DNA of 64,000 bases from NCBI GenBank assembly GCA_035771165.1, contig JAWNZC010000114.1:243501-307500 (forward strand). Reading direction: 5' to 3'. The stretch is from Paragorgia papillata (taxonomy: Eukaryota; Cnidaria; Anthozoa; Scleralcyonacea; Coralliidae). Position numbers and translations under genes: made by a program. Each line of letters starts with the position of its first letter. Positions within the stretch are counted from its first letter, which is position 1. The notes under the pieces are model-generated. The model did not search any database. It saw only the letters and a program-made list of their open reading frames with translations, and was not told where the DNA came from. Shown in pieces: positions 46,175 through 57,495 of the stretch.

Positions 46175-46265
46175 ACAGAATGAGTGACCGTTCTGTATCG
46201 GGGTATACAGACACGAGGCGATATCCTGATACAGAACGGACACGAATTCTGTAAATGACATCTAA
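46175..46265. repeat. palindrome family I copy 1
   Basis: TTTACAGAATGAGTGACCGT and ACGGACACGAATTCTGTAAA surround TATCGGGGTATACAGACACG. Copies lie at 47155-47270 and 47460-47578. Confidence 0.8.
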
Positions 46266-46649
46266 AACGATCCGATTTGGTAAGTTCATTGGCGTAGTAA
46301 TTTTTCTAAAAAATCATTCGTACTGTTAGGTGAAGATGTAGAAGATCGACCTTTAATTTTTTATACCGTAAATTTGTAATTTTTATATAAAATACAATAT
46401 TGCTAAATATCCAAGCGGCAGTATAGCGGCCGTGTTGTGTCGCGCCATATCAGTACAAACTCGAGACGAGACGTTGTATCATATATAATATTAATATATC
46501 TCGGATAGAACTATCTCAAACTCATTAATAATTCATGAAGAAAACACAAAGGAAATCAGTACCGTGTCGGTGGTTTGGATATCGGAGGAAGAAATTACAT
46601 AAATTAAGCAAACTTTCATCTTGATTTTCTCTTAAAATACTGATTTGTT

Positions 46650-46805
46650 TGAGATGCTATATCATACACTCGGAGGAGTGTTTCATCAGGATATCCAAAC
46701 ACCTCGAAGTTTGTTCAAAAACCTCGGTTTCGCCTCGGTTTTCAACAAACGTCTCGGTGTTTGGATATCCTGATGAAACACTCCTCCTCCTGTATGATAT
46801 ATTAC
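46650..46805. repeat. palindrome with CCTCGG centre
   Basis: AGGAGTGTTTCATCAGGATA and its complement flank CCTCGGTTTCGCCTCGG. Confidence 0.8.
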
Positions 46806-47154
46806 ATTAAACACGGACGCAAATATCGGAAATAGTGCTCTGTATAGAATTTATAACTATATGTAGATTTATAACTGTTAATGTTATATGATGAACATGT
46901 GAATATGTAATATTTAAAACACGTGATGCGAATGTTTTGAATGGCTTCAAAAACGATTCGTTATTGGATGTTATGTTCATTAGTATTCTTTATATAAAAT
47001 TGTATGTCATTAGTATTCTTTATATAAAATTGTATGTTCATTAGTATTATTTCTGACGTCAAGAAGTTTTATTAGGTATAAAACCACGGACATGGTACTG
47101 ATTTCCTTTGTGTTTTCCTCGTGAATTATTCAGTAATGAATTTTTTTATGTGCT

Positions 47155-47578
47155 ATTTACAGAATGAGTGACCGTTCTGTATCGGGGTATACAGATCAAA
47201 CGAGGCGAAACCGAGTGCCTGTATCCCGAAACAGAACGGACACGAATTCTGTAAATTACTTCTAAAACGATCTATTTGGTAAGTTCATTGGCGTAGTAAT
47301 TTTTCTAGGAGTAAAACAACAAACCTTGTCTAAGTCGAGAAATCAAAGCTAAAGTTTATGTAAATCAAGAGGAATCTATTATATCACATATATAGACCCT
47401 CATTAAACATGGATTTTCTTTGTGTTTTCCTCATGAATTATTAATGAGTTTTAAAAGTACTATATTTACAGAATGAGTGGCCGTTCTGTATCGGGGTTAT
47501 ACAGACACGAGGCGAAGCCGAGTGCCTGTATCCCGGTACAGAACGGACACGAATTCTGTAAATGACTTCTAAAACGTC
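47155..47578. repeat. palindrome family I copies 2 and 3
   Basis: Two further copies (47155-47270, 47460-47578) with GAGGCGAA(A/G)CCGAGTGCCTG centres, separated by AT-rich DNA. Confidence 0.8.
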
Positions 47579-47817
47579 TATTAAGTTAGGGGAAAATACA
47601 TCATGTTAAGAGCTGATAAACCTTCGAGGTAAGGTTTAATATAGGCTACGATTATTAAATTAGTGATGTGAGCATGCGCTTTGATTTAGTATTAGTCCAC
47701 ATTTTATATTCTCAGACGTGCCATAAATAGCCGTTCTAATCATCATTTGTTATTCAACAAATGTTGTTCTTCAACAACTGTTTGCATCTTCATCTTCAGT
47801 ATGAGTACCTTAAGATA

Positions 47818-48125
47818 GTGAAATAAAAGTAGCGTGCTGCGTAGGCAGTGTAGAAACAACAATCGAAATAAATATAAGGTTAGATATACTGCCGAAACAG
47901 AGAACGTAGGAGTCTAACGTTTCGAGCGAAGGACCTTCGTCAGAGAGAAACGTTTCTCTCTGACGAAGGGCCTTACTCAAGATAGTTGAATGCGAAGTGT
48001 CTGTACACTTGCTACAGAACTGATATCAGTGTCTGTAAATGTGATACAGAACTGATGTTTTATTAAACAGTTCTGTATCACATTTAGAGACACTGATATC
48101 AGTTCTGTACCGGGGTAAACAGACC
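47818..48125. repeat. palindrome family F copy 2 plus TGATACAGAACTGAT hairpins
   Basis: 47818-47900 matches 15455-15540 nearly base for base. 48005-48110 holds inverted copies of ACTGATATCAGT(G/T)-type and GTGATACAGAACTG sequences. Confidence 0.7.
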
Positions 48126-48559
48126 TTGATTAAACCCTAATTTCTTTTGAATTTTCCTCATGAATTATTAATGAGTTTTAGAAATATATATATATATATA
48201 TATATAAAACCTATAATTCTTACCACTACAAAGCTCGATCATGCATGGTCGCATCACTTCACGCTGCGTGCTGATAATCACTAAAACCTATAGTCCAAAC
48301 GTAGTGAATGTCAAATTAAAATTAAACATTATGCTTACGTTATTCGAAGTTACCATTTTTTGCATCTCAGCACGTTATTTTGAATCGAAATTGGTGTCAA
48401 ATCTACTTAGAGTCCACTTGGACGTAATGCCACACTCGCTGTACTATATAAACAAAAAGACTATTTTTAGGCCCCAAAACAAGTACGATTTAACAGTTAC
48501 TTTAAAAATACGATATACAACGACTCAAATTAAACACATTAAATTTACCTTGATATCTA

Positions 48560-48890
48560 CTAAAAGCAACACATAAGGCTCCGAGCTGTGTTGCATTTTA
48601 AACATATGCTTTTCCATGTTCGTGGGTCGCCTACGTCATATGTGTTGTTAAGTGCGTTAATGCAGTAGTTGAATAGTAACTTCTTGAAATTTGAAATTTG
48701 AGAGTGATGTTTTTCGTTGTAATAGTTTTTGGTAGTATGTTCCATGTTCTTGTTGTCCGAATTGTGTATGATTTTTGGTAGGTCGAAGTATTTGATATTT
48801 GTCGCAGTCAGGGTTGGATGATCTTGTTGATATGGAATATATTGCATGCTTAGCACCGCCAATCGTCAAGTATATGAACAGCAATCATAT
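48560..48890 (-). pseudogene. C-terminal remnant of a LINE-like ORF
   Basis: Minus-strand coding sequence ends DPRTWKSICLKCNTARS, matching the remnant at 5701-5885. The part before it shifts between frames, so the copy is decayed. Confidence 0.55.
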
Positions 48891-48914
48891 AGCTGATCAG
48901 TATAGTCAAGCCTC

Positions 48915-49145
48915 TATTGTCCTTCCCATTTCTTCGTCTCTAGCTTCCCCTCTCTAGTCTCTCCCATTTCTTCGTCTTTATGATCCCCTCTGTAGTCTCT
49001 CCCATGTCTTCGTCTCTAGCTTCTCCTTTCTAGTCTCCCATTTCTTCGTCTCTAGCTTCTCCTCTCTAGTCTCTCCCATTTCTTCCTCTTTATGATCCCC
49101 TCTCTAGTCTCTCCCATGTCTTCGTCTCTATAGCTAGCTTCCCTC
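48915..49145 (+). repeat. ~60-bp tandem repeat
   Basis: Units built from TCTCCCATTTCTTCGTCT and AGCTTCTCCTCTCTAGTC alternate with a TTTATGATCCCCTCT variant. Confidence 0.85.
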
Positions 49146-50055
49146 TCTGACCTTGACGGTCGGTTTCGTGTAAACAAAAGCTGAAAAGCGAAAATTCAGA
49201 AAATTCATCTTGACATTCATGGGATACGATTTTCAAATAACAGGAAATTAGTGTAAACCCCGCTCGTGCTGGGCACAGCTGATAATGTTTTCTAAAACTG
49301 TTCGCTCACAGCACGGCGTATACTTTATAAATCAGTTAATTTGATTATTTGATTTGCTTTTAATTTACTTATTTGCTTCGAAGGCTTATGGAATTGTCTA
49401 GGTATTTCTAATTGACGTCAACAAAATTCTTGTATTAGGATCTTAAGTCTATACCATCATATATTTTTTTATTGTTTGTTTGTTTTTTGGAATGTCACGA
49501 AAAGTTATACATATTTTTTAATTCGGTGTTAGCCCAAGCATTAACCCATTTCTGCCTGAGCCGGCCAAAAAATTGGCCCTTTATTGTTTTACTCTGTCTA
49601 ACACCCGACAATTTTACTCATGATCATCGGAAAAGGAGAACCTTAATCAGACATCCTATATACGCAGTAATGGGTTGACAAGTGATTAACCCATTCCTGT
49701 TTGAGCTGGTCAAAAAGGGCTCATTTATTGTCTCACTCTGTCTAACACCAGACAATTTTACTCGTAAAAAAGAGAACATTCAGACATCCTAGGCAGTATT
49801 AAGTTGACAAGTGATTAACTCATTCCGACCTGAACCAGTCAAAAGTGAGTCAATTAACTCATTCAAACCTAGACGACCTCCTCTTGACTGTCTAATAGCT
49901 AGAGTAAATTGCAAAAGTCTATTTACTAACCTGGCCAGAAACTGCCTCTTTATTATTGCACTCTAACGCCAGATTTATATTTAAATTTATCTAATGCCAA
50001 ACGATTTTACTCATCATGCAGTCCGAGAACACTCCAGCCAAAAACGCCCCTCTTA
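49146..50055. other. intergenic; dispersed TTTTACTC/CCAGACAATTTTACTC repeats
   Basis: No gene seen. From about 49540, three or four degenerate units of the family J repeat (AACCCATTCCTG ... CTCTGTCTAACACCAGAC) occur. Confidence 0.6.
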
Positions 50056-50281
50056 AGCCCTAATCAAACGAGAACGCAAGTCATCGCAAGTTGGCAGTCA
50101 CGCTATCTCAGCCAGCCGCTTTGAATAGTTTCCCGAAAATATCATGTACCGTGACAAAGTTAAAACTTGTTTAAAACACTCATGAAACCTTTATTTTGTT
50201 AATTTGGGTGTTCGAACGACCGCCACAGAAATTCTGACTGCCAACTTGCGATGACTTGCGTTCTCGTTTGATTAGGGCTTT
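50056..50281. mobile_element. family H MITE with TTA target sites, short copy
   Basis: AGCCCTAATCAAACGAGAAC and GTTCTCGTTTGATTAGGGCT, each bordered by TTA. The arms include CGCAAGTCATCGCAAGTTGG. Confidence 0.88.
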
Positions 50282-50304
50282 ATTCTTGTATTCTAACACC
50301 ACAT

Positions 50305-52330
50305 CAGTGAACTCAATGTAAGTTAAAATGTGATACAACGTTCCGTCATTCGTGGGGCAAAAAGTGAGGCAAAGTTCTAGGCCCCTGCGCAGTTTGCAGG
50401 TGGATTTCAGTCTCCCATAAAATGTTTCTTTACACGGCCACCGGTCTTGAGCGAACCGCGAAGGCTCGAAAAGGTTTGAAATAATTTTAGCACGCTTTAA
50501 ATTTTGATTGGTTGTGCTATGCTGCCGAACTAATAATGCAGAAATGGTTTATTTGTTGCTATAGTAAAAGTCATTGTCTTTACAATGATAACCTTTCTAA
50601 TGATCTTCTTATTGCCTCGGAGTGGGCCGAAAGTAATTATATGATACTAAATCATGGTAAGACAAAATTTATGAAAATTTACTCAGAACGAAAATTCCCC
50701 ACCTTCGATCCCGTTTCTATTAAGTTAAATAATGTTTCAATTGAAGAAATTACTTCTGGTAAACTCTTGGGTATTATTTTCGACAATCTTGATTGGGGTA
50801 ATCAAGTCGATAGAGTCTATAAATTACTAAACTCTATACTCTATTTGTTTAACCGGATTCGCCAATCTCTTCCTCTCAGTTCTAGGATCAAGTTTTACTA
50901 TGCTCTAATTTATCCTCACCTATTATATTGTATTACAATCTGGGGGAACGCACGTAATGAGTTGATTGATCCTTTGCTTAAACTTCAAGAGCAGCCAGAC
51001 TAACATTAGATGAAAGTATGTCTACCCCCTCTGTATTATATTATTTCGTAAATTAAGATGGATTCCAATCCACAATTTAATCAAAATGAGAAAAATATTA
51101 ACTGTAGCTAATTCTTTGCGAAGTTCAACTGCCAGTGAAGTTCGCAAACTCTTTGTGCATTCACGTGAGGCACATGGGGTAAACACTCGATTCTCATCCA
51201 CTGATCTTAAGCTACCCCAAGTTAAATCTGAATTTGCAAAATCTAAACTTTCATTCAGTGGTGTTATGCTTTTCAACTCACTGCCAATAGAACTAAAATT
51301 AATTGAGAATTTTTCTCCTTCCTCGTATAAGTTTAAATTAAAATCCTTTTTCAATAATCTCAACTACAGTGTAATTGATCATCTTGAACAATTCTCCTGT
51401 AAAATGTGCAAAAATATCGTTAAATGCAATTGCTACAGTCAACTTTTTGCCATTATTGTTCTTTGGTATTTATTGTAGCTAAGTTTTTTATATTTTTTAT
51501 AAGCACAAAAATAGTAATGTAACCGTATATTGTCGTAGAAAGCCTGCGTTTGGTCTTCTACTCGTTGCTGGTTCAATGATCAACACTCTGGGGACTGTAT
51601 TTTCTATACTTTATTTCATCTTCAAAAATCGTCAACACTCTATATTAGTCACTCTATTCCAAACTATACTCATCTATATTCAATCTGCACTCTGCACTCT
51701 CCTTAAACACTTATCATGCACTCCTATTTATACCTATAACCAATGGGAAGTTATTTGGCTAAATGTCATTCTAAACTACATCTTAATAACAACTATTATG
51801 GAATTTCTTCCCTTACAATTTCTTCCCATCTATATTTATACATACATGCATGGCTTATCTTAACTAAATACAAGTTTTACCTTGACCTATAACTAATTTA
51901 CTAATACAATTACAATTATTTACGTAAAACGAACTACACTTTAAAGTCTCTACGTGTTAAATCATGCAGTTCTTATATTTTTACATGATATGATTCTTTT
52001 TGGCATGCTTTTTTGCTATTTACATAAACATACTTTATCCGACATATATGCATAGTTTTAAATTTATTATTATTATTATACTTAAAACAACAATAGCACT
52101 GCACAACAATGGGAAACCATTAAATGCGTTGAGTCTGACAAAATAATTTGATAACCTTTTTTCGAGCCTTCGCAGTTCGCTCAAGACGGCCGGCCGTGTA
52201 AAAACATTTGCATGGTGGGAGACTGAAACCTGCCTGCAAACCGCGTAGGGGCCTGGAACTTTTTGCCTCATCTTTTGGTTTACGCGTTAGCGTTCCAGGT
52301 ATCACATTTTAACTTACATCGAGTTCACTG
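50305..52330. mobile_element. 2-kb hAT-like element enclosing a LINE fragment
   Basis: The ends CAGTGAACTC and GAGTTCACTG are flanked by a perfect 8-bp duplication CACCACAT (50297-50304 and 52331-52338). The arms are about 185 bp and include GTAAGTTAAAATGTGATAC and GCGAAGGCTCGAAAA. No hAT transposase is present. The interior holds a decayed reverse-transcriptase end. Confidence 0.88.
50512..51480 (+). pseudogene. 5'-truncated non-LTR retrotransposon RT fragment
   Basis: The frames encode the post-catalytic part of a LINE ORF2: LNHGKTKFM (thumb-side motif), KLLGIIFD, a region ending YPHLLYCITIWGN, then an RAARLT segment, a WIPIHNLI segment and a C-terminal GVMLFNSLP motif. Two frameshifts (near 50990 and 51050) separate the pieces and the catalytic YADD region is absent. 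The pattern resembles CR1/L2-type elements. It is not functional. Confidence 0.8.
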
Positions 52331-52339
52331 CACCACATT

Positions 52340-54450
52340 ATTTTACTCTGTCCAACGCTAAATTATGTTGCTCTGTCGAACGTGAGACGATTTTACTTGT
52401 CAAAGGGAGAATGTTCGTACTTCAGCCAGCCAGTATAATGCCAATGAGTTAACAAGTTATTGATTTATTCCTGGCTGAGCTGGCTAAAAACAGCACTTTT
52501 TTTCTCTTACTCTGACACTGTTTAACGCCAGATTATTCTACTCTGTCTGATGCCAAAATATTTTACTCCTTAGTCCTTACAAAGTTAAAGGAGGAACCTT
52601 AACTCTTGGCCAACTTCAGCAGTGCAATCATGTCCTATGAGTTAACAAGTCATTATCCCATTCCCCTTTGATTCAGACAAAAATAGCACCTCTGTAATTA
52701 TTTTACTCTGTCTAACGCTAAAATACTTTACTCACTATGCACAAAGTTAAAGGAGGGACTCCAGCTCCATCATCCTTACCAGCAATCATTTCTCACGACT
52801 GAGATAACAAGATATTACGCCATCCTGTTTGAGTCAGCCAAAAACAGTCAGCTCTTTTTTACTCTGTCCAACGCCAGACGATTTCACTCTAGCTTGTCTC
52901 TAGCTTGTCTTAAGCCAGACGATTTCACTCTAGCTTGTCTCTAGCTTGTCTTAAGCCAGACGATTTCACTCTAGCTTGTCTCTAGCTTGTCTTAAGCCAG
53001 ACGATTTCACTCTAGCTTGTCTCTAGCTTGTCTTAGGCCAGACGATTTTAGTCGTCAAATATAGAACCCTCAGCCAATTTAATCAATGAGTTAACAAGTC
53101 ATTAACCTATTCCTGCCTCTTGATTCAGACAAAGATAGGCTCTTTGTTATTTTACTCTGTCTTAACACCAGATGATTTCCCGCTGTTTCAGCCAGATTAT
53201 TTTACTCTGTCTAACTCCACACGATTTTACTGGTCAAAAAGAGAACCCTCAGACATCCTAATCATTTACCAAGTCAGTGACCCATTCCTATCTGGGCCAG
53301 CCAAAAACATTGTCTTTGTTATTTTGCTCGGTCTAACGCCAGATTTTTCACTCTGTCTAACTCCAGACGATCATGCAGTCCACGCTATCTGTCTAACTCC
53401 AGACGATTTTACTCTTCAAACTCAGCCAACCTTATTAACCCTTTACTGGCCACAGTTGCTTTTTGTCTCACTTTTTAATTTTACTCTGGAGTCTCTGGCT
53501 ATAACGCCAGACAATTTAATTTACTGTGGCCAACGCCAGACGATTTTACTCGTCAAGGGGAGAGCTCCCGGAAACCTGGTCAATCAAAGGGTTAAAAATT
53601 ATCTCCTTTAACCTTTTTCAGTACTGGCCACAGTTGCTTTTTGTCTCACTTATTAATTTTACTCTGACTAATGCCAGACAATTAAATTTACTGTGGCTAT
53701 AACGCCAGACGATTTTACTCGTCAAAGGGAGAACTCCCGGAAACACCTAGTCAATAAAGGGTTAAAAACTATCTCCTTTAACCCTTTACTGTCCACAGTT
53801 GCTTTTTGTCTACTTATTAATTTTACTCTGGCTAACGCCAGACAATTTTACTGGTCAAAAAGAGAACCCTCAGACATCCTAATTATGTACCAAGTCAGTG
53901 ACCCATTCCTATCCGGGTCAGCCAAAAACATTGTCTTTGTTATTTTGCTCGGTCTAACGCCAGATTTTTTTCACTCTGTCTAACTCCAGACGATCATGCA
54001 GTCCACTCTATCTGTCTAACTCCAGACGATTTTACCGGCTCTTCAAACTCAGCCAACCTTATTAACCCTTTACTGGCTACAATTGCTTTTTGTCTCACTT
54101 ATTAATTTTACTCTGGCTAACGCCAGACAATTAAATTTACTTTGGTTAACGCCAGACGATTTTACTCGTTCAGGGTGCAGGGAGAGCTCCCGGAAAGCTG
54201 GCCAATCTCCTTTTACCCTTTACTGGCCACAGTTGCTTTTTGTCAACTTATTAAATTTACTCTGGTTAACGTCGGACAATTTTTACTCTGGCTAACTCCA
54301 GACGATTTTACTCTTCAAAGTCAGGCAACCTTCTTAACCTAATATTCCTGTCGCATGAGCTAACCACAAAACGATCCCTTAATGTTATATTTAGTCTGTC
54401 TAAAAGCCAGATTATTTTACTTGTTTAAACGCCAGACTATTTTGCTTTGT
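52340..54450 (+). repeat. family J repeat field (CGCCAGACGATTTTACTC)
   Basis: Dozens of degenerate copies of TCTAACGCCAGACGATTTTA, often with AGAGCTCCCGGAAA or CAGTTGCTTTTTGTC spacers. It includes a 41-bp tandem block (52880-53044, four copies of ATTTCACTCTAGCTTGTCTC...) and a ~619-bp duplication. Confidence 0.88.
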
Positions 54451-54749
54451 CCGATGTCGGTGAATTTTAATTGACAGGTTGTGGAGCATGTCTAGGAAAC
54501 GGTTGATTTATTAAGCAGTTTTAGACCGTTGATAATTAATGTTTCCAGACTATAACTCGAAACGTTTAACAGGTATTCAGACTATCAAGTAGTGTTTGTT
54601 AATTTTTGACGAAAGTTCTAGTGGCGGATGTTTGTCAGTGTGCTGTCTGATCCAGACCAGCACTGACCAGCGCCGTGGAGAGAAGGGTTCTATCACCATA
54701 TCGTATATAAGGTTGCAATGATATCTACTAGTTTATTATATGGCTTTAT

Positions 54750-55600
54750 ATCGGATGTTGGTGTTGGTGCTGGTCAGCTGCCTCGGTTGGTCTTAGTCTT
54801 GGTGATGGTGGTTGTGCTGGTATTGGTGATGATGTTGAAGTTGGTGTTGATGTTCGTATAGTCGTGTTGGTGCTGGTTAGTATTTGGGACTGGTTTTGGG
54901 ATAGTGCTGGTGTTGGTGTTGGTATTAGTGCTGGTGTTGGTATTGGTGCATGCTGGTGTTGGTGTTAGTGTTCGTGTTGGTGCATGCTGCTGTTGGTGCA
55001 TGTTGCTGTTGGTGCATGCTGGTGTTGGTGCATGCTGGTGTTGGTGCATGCTGCTGTTGGTGCATGCTGCTGTTGGTGCATGCTGCTGTTGGTGCATGCT
55101 GGTGTTGGTGAATGCTTGTGTTGGTGTTGGTGTTGCTGTTGGTGCATGCTTGTGTTGGTGTTGGTGCATGCTTGTGTTGGTGTTGCTGCATGCTGCTGTT
55201 GGTGTTGGTGCATGCTGCTGTTTGTGCATGCTGCTGTTGGTGCATGCTGTGATGCTGGTGATAGTGCATGCTGGTGTTGGTGCATGCTGGTGATAGTGCT
55301 TGCTGGTGATAGTGCATGCTGGTGATAGTGCATGCTGGTGATGGTGCATGCTGGTGTTTGTATTGGTGCTGGTGATGGTAATGCTGGTGTTTGTACTGGT
55401 GTTGGTGGATGCTGGTGATAGTGCATGCTGGTGATAGTGCATACTGGTGATGGTGCATGCTGATGTTGGTTCTGGTGTTTATGCTTGTGTCGTTGGTGTG
55501 GTGTGGTGTTTGTGCTGGTGTTTGTGCTGGTGTTAAAGTTGGTGCTTGTGTTTATGCTGGTGATAGTGTGGTGTTCGTCTTGGTGTTGCTCCTACTGTCG
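54750..55600 (+). repeat. 16-bp TGCTGCTGTTGGTGCA minisatellite
   Basis: The central part (about 54980-55250) is in exact 16-bp register. The flanks are looser GGTGTTGGTG and GCTGGTGATAGTGCAT units. Cysteine/valine-rich or His/Gln-rich frames on either strand are artefacts. Confidence 0.93.
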
Positions 55601-55643
55601 GTGCTTTAATTCCAAAGATATACATGAGTTTCTATACCCTGCG

Positions 55644-55935
55644 AGCAGAGCCTTCTTTTCCTTATTTCTTCGCTGAGAGAGAGGAAGAAAAGTAGGCTCT
55701 GCTGTATTCGTGTTTGGCTTCGTCCAAGATTTAGGACAAAGTAACCCGTTTAAAACCCGTTTAACCGGTTCTTGTTTTGTTTTGTTTTGTTTTCTGCTCT
55801 GATTTGGACTGTGTTTGAGATTGTAACGAAGCAACTGACATGCATGCGCAATGGAACCAATCACGAATACAGCAGAGCCTCCTTTTCTTCCTCTCTCTCT
55901 CAACGAAGAAATAAGCCGGAAAAGAAGGCTCTGCT
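55644..55935. mobile_element. MITE with AGCAGAGCC ends
   Basis: AGCAGAGCCTTCTTTTCC and GGAAAAGAAGGCTCTGCT bound the element. Each arm is itself a smaller inverted repeat (AGCAGAGCC...GGCTCTGCT). Confidence 0.85.
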
Positions 55936-56340
55936 GGCAAGGTAGCTAGATTTTCTAAAAACTTAGAGTGATCTCTACATAACTTTGCGTCATAGTTGAT
56001 CTCATTTACGTATTATACAAATCCAAATATCGCAAGAAGGAAGTGAGATATGAATGAATTGTAAAAACCATATCACTTTCAGGAAATTATTTCATTTCCT
56101 ATAATTAATGCTAGTGATGCAGCTTAAAAACTATATTTATATTCATACTATTTATAAACTATATTTATATTCATACTAGTAAACAAGTAAAACACAGACA
56201 CACTAATGTGTCGCAAACAGAAAATAGGAAGAAAAAAATTTTCAGCGCAACTACCAAGCGCCAATTTTTTTTTAAGAAATAAGGTGTGTCTTACGCACGC
56301 TGTAATTGGTCAGTTATCTCGGTTTATATCAGGCTATCTT
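55936..56340. other. intergenic, no gene seen
   Basis: AT-rich. A 26-bp direct duplication (AACTATATTTATATTCATAC, at about 56130 and 56157) is the only structure noted. Confidence 0.5.
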
Positions 56341-56344
56341 TATA

Positions 56345-56490
56345 AGTAAGAGTGGATATACTGACGAAGCATGCAACGCAGAAGTCTATATAACGTTTCA
56401 AACGAAGGCCCTTCGTTTTTCTCTGACGAGCTTAGACTTCTACGTTCTCTGTTTCGGCAGTATATCTAACCTTACTATATTTCGATTTTG
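56345..56490. repeat. palindrome family F copy 3
   Basis: Ends with CTACGTTCTCTGTTTCGGCA and CTAACCTTACTATATTTCGA as in 15455-15650. The left arm is diverged. Confidence 0.65.
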
Positions 56491-56689
56491 TTGTATTAAA
56501 AAACTGGTGTTCTATACCGAAATACTTAAAAACGGGAGGTAATGAGTAATGATTTATTTAACGTCGTAAGCACAATTTAAGGCGCGTTCACACGCATGAT
56601 TTTAAGATCACAGCGCGATCACATCTGATCCGCACGAAAGTCACAGCTGCAAAGCCGATCTATTGTATGGGAACGGCAAAGTAAACCTC

Positions 56690-57110
56690 TCTGGGTGGCG
56701 GTGTGCTGTTTATAGTGCGCTGCCTCTCACCGCTGTAGTTAAGCCCAGTTGGACGGGGTTATAGTACTTGGATGGGTGACCGTCTGGGAATGGCCCCGTT
56801 CTCATACTTGAATTTCATGTGAGTATAACACTGTAAAAACTGATTGGTTGAAATAACCAATTCAATTGGTTGTCTCAGATTCATTTTCTATTTAACCCAT
56901 ATTTATTGATCAAAACAACTGAAATATTGGTTAAAATAACCCAGTTGAATCCGAGACAACCAATTAAATTGGTTATTTCAACCAATCAGTTTTTACAGTG
57001 TAGAGTTTAGTTGGTCTCTCCTGTGCTTCGAGGGTTTTTCGCAGGGTTCTGCGGTTTTCCTCCCTCTGTAAAATCAACACTTAGGTCTTAGCTTATGTCG
57101 TGCACTTTTA
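56690..57110 (+). mobile_element. 5S-derived SINE interrupted by a MITE
   Basis: The 5S-like head (CTCACCGCTGTAGTTAAGCC, GTACTTGGATGGGTGACCG) ends at 56825. A 175-bp inverted-repeat element (56826-57000; CACTGTAAAAACTGATTGG at both ends) intervenes. The SINE tail (AGTTGGTCTCTCCTGTGCTT) resumes at 57001. Confidence 0.88.
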
Positions 57111-57289
57111 ACATGAGCCTACGAAGCCTAGGTTTTACTAACGTGCTTGTCATGTGCCGAAAGTACATTTTAATAAGTTCTGCTTTACTTGATTTGGTAC
57201 AACGTTGATTTAGATGGCGAACTTTTCATGCACTGTATGTATGAGAAGTTTGACATCCTAATCAACATCCTAATCTATTAGTCCCCAAG

Positions 57290-57495
57290 CCCGGTGAGGG
57301 TGCTAATCTCGGACACGCGTGGAGTACTTGGATGGGTGACCGTCTGGGAATAACCCCTGTTCTCGAACTTGAATTTCATGTGAGTAGAGTTTAGTTGGTC
57401 TCTCCTGTGCTTCGAGGGTTTTTCGCTGCATGGGTTCTGCGGTTTTCCTCCCTCCGTAAAATCAACACTTAGGTCTTAGCTTATGTCGTGTTAAA
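57290..57495 (+). mobile_element. 5S-derived SINE, uninterrupted copy
   Basis: GTACTTGGATGGGTGACCG through the tail GGTTTTCCTCCCTCCGTAAA without the insertion present in the copy at 56690. The head before 57305 is degenerate. Confidence 0.85.

Noticed and set aside
43808..46183. Phe-Thr-Ser and Leu-Tyr-Ser repeat frames
   Set aside because: Pentamer arrays in receptor introns 10 and 12. Only the last 77 bp (46016-46092) of the second frame region is coding, and in the spliced frame.
48241..48576. A 111-codon frame downstream of the palindromes
   Set aside because: No recognisable domain. It lies in AT-rich DNA opposite a LINE remnant, and I could not support it as a gene.
52880..53044. CRISPR-like direct repeats
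   Set aside because: The units are contiguous without unique spacers and the DNA is eukaryotic. This is an ordinary 41-bp tandem repeat.
56700..56800. 5S rRNA gene
   Set aside because: Only the internal promoter half is conserved, with substitutions, and it continues into a SINE tail repeated elsewhere in the window.
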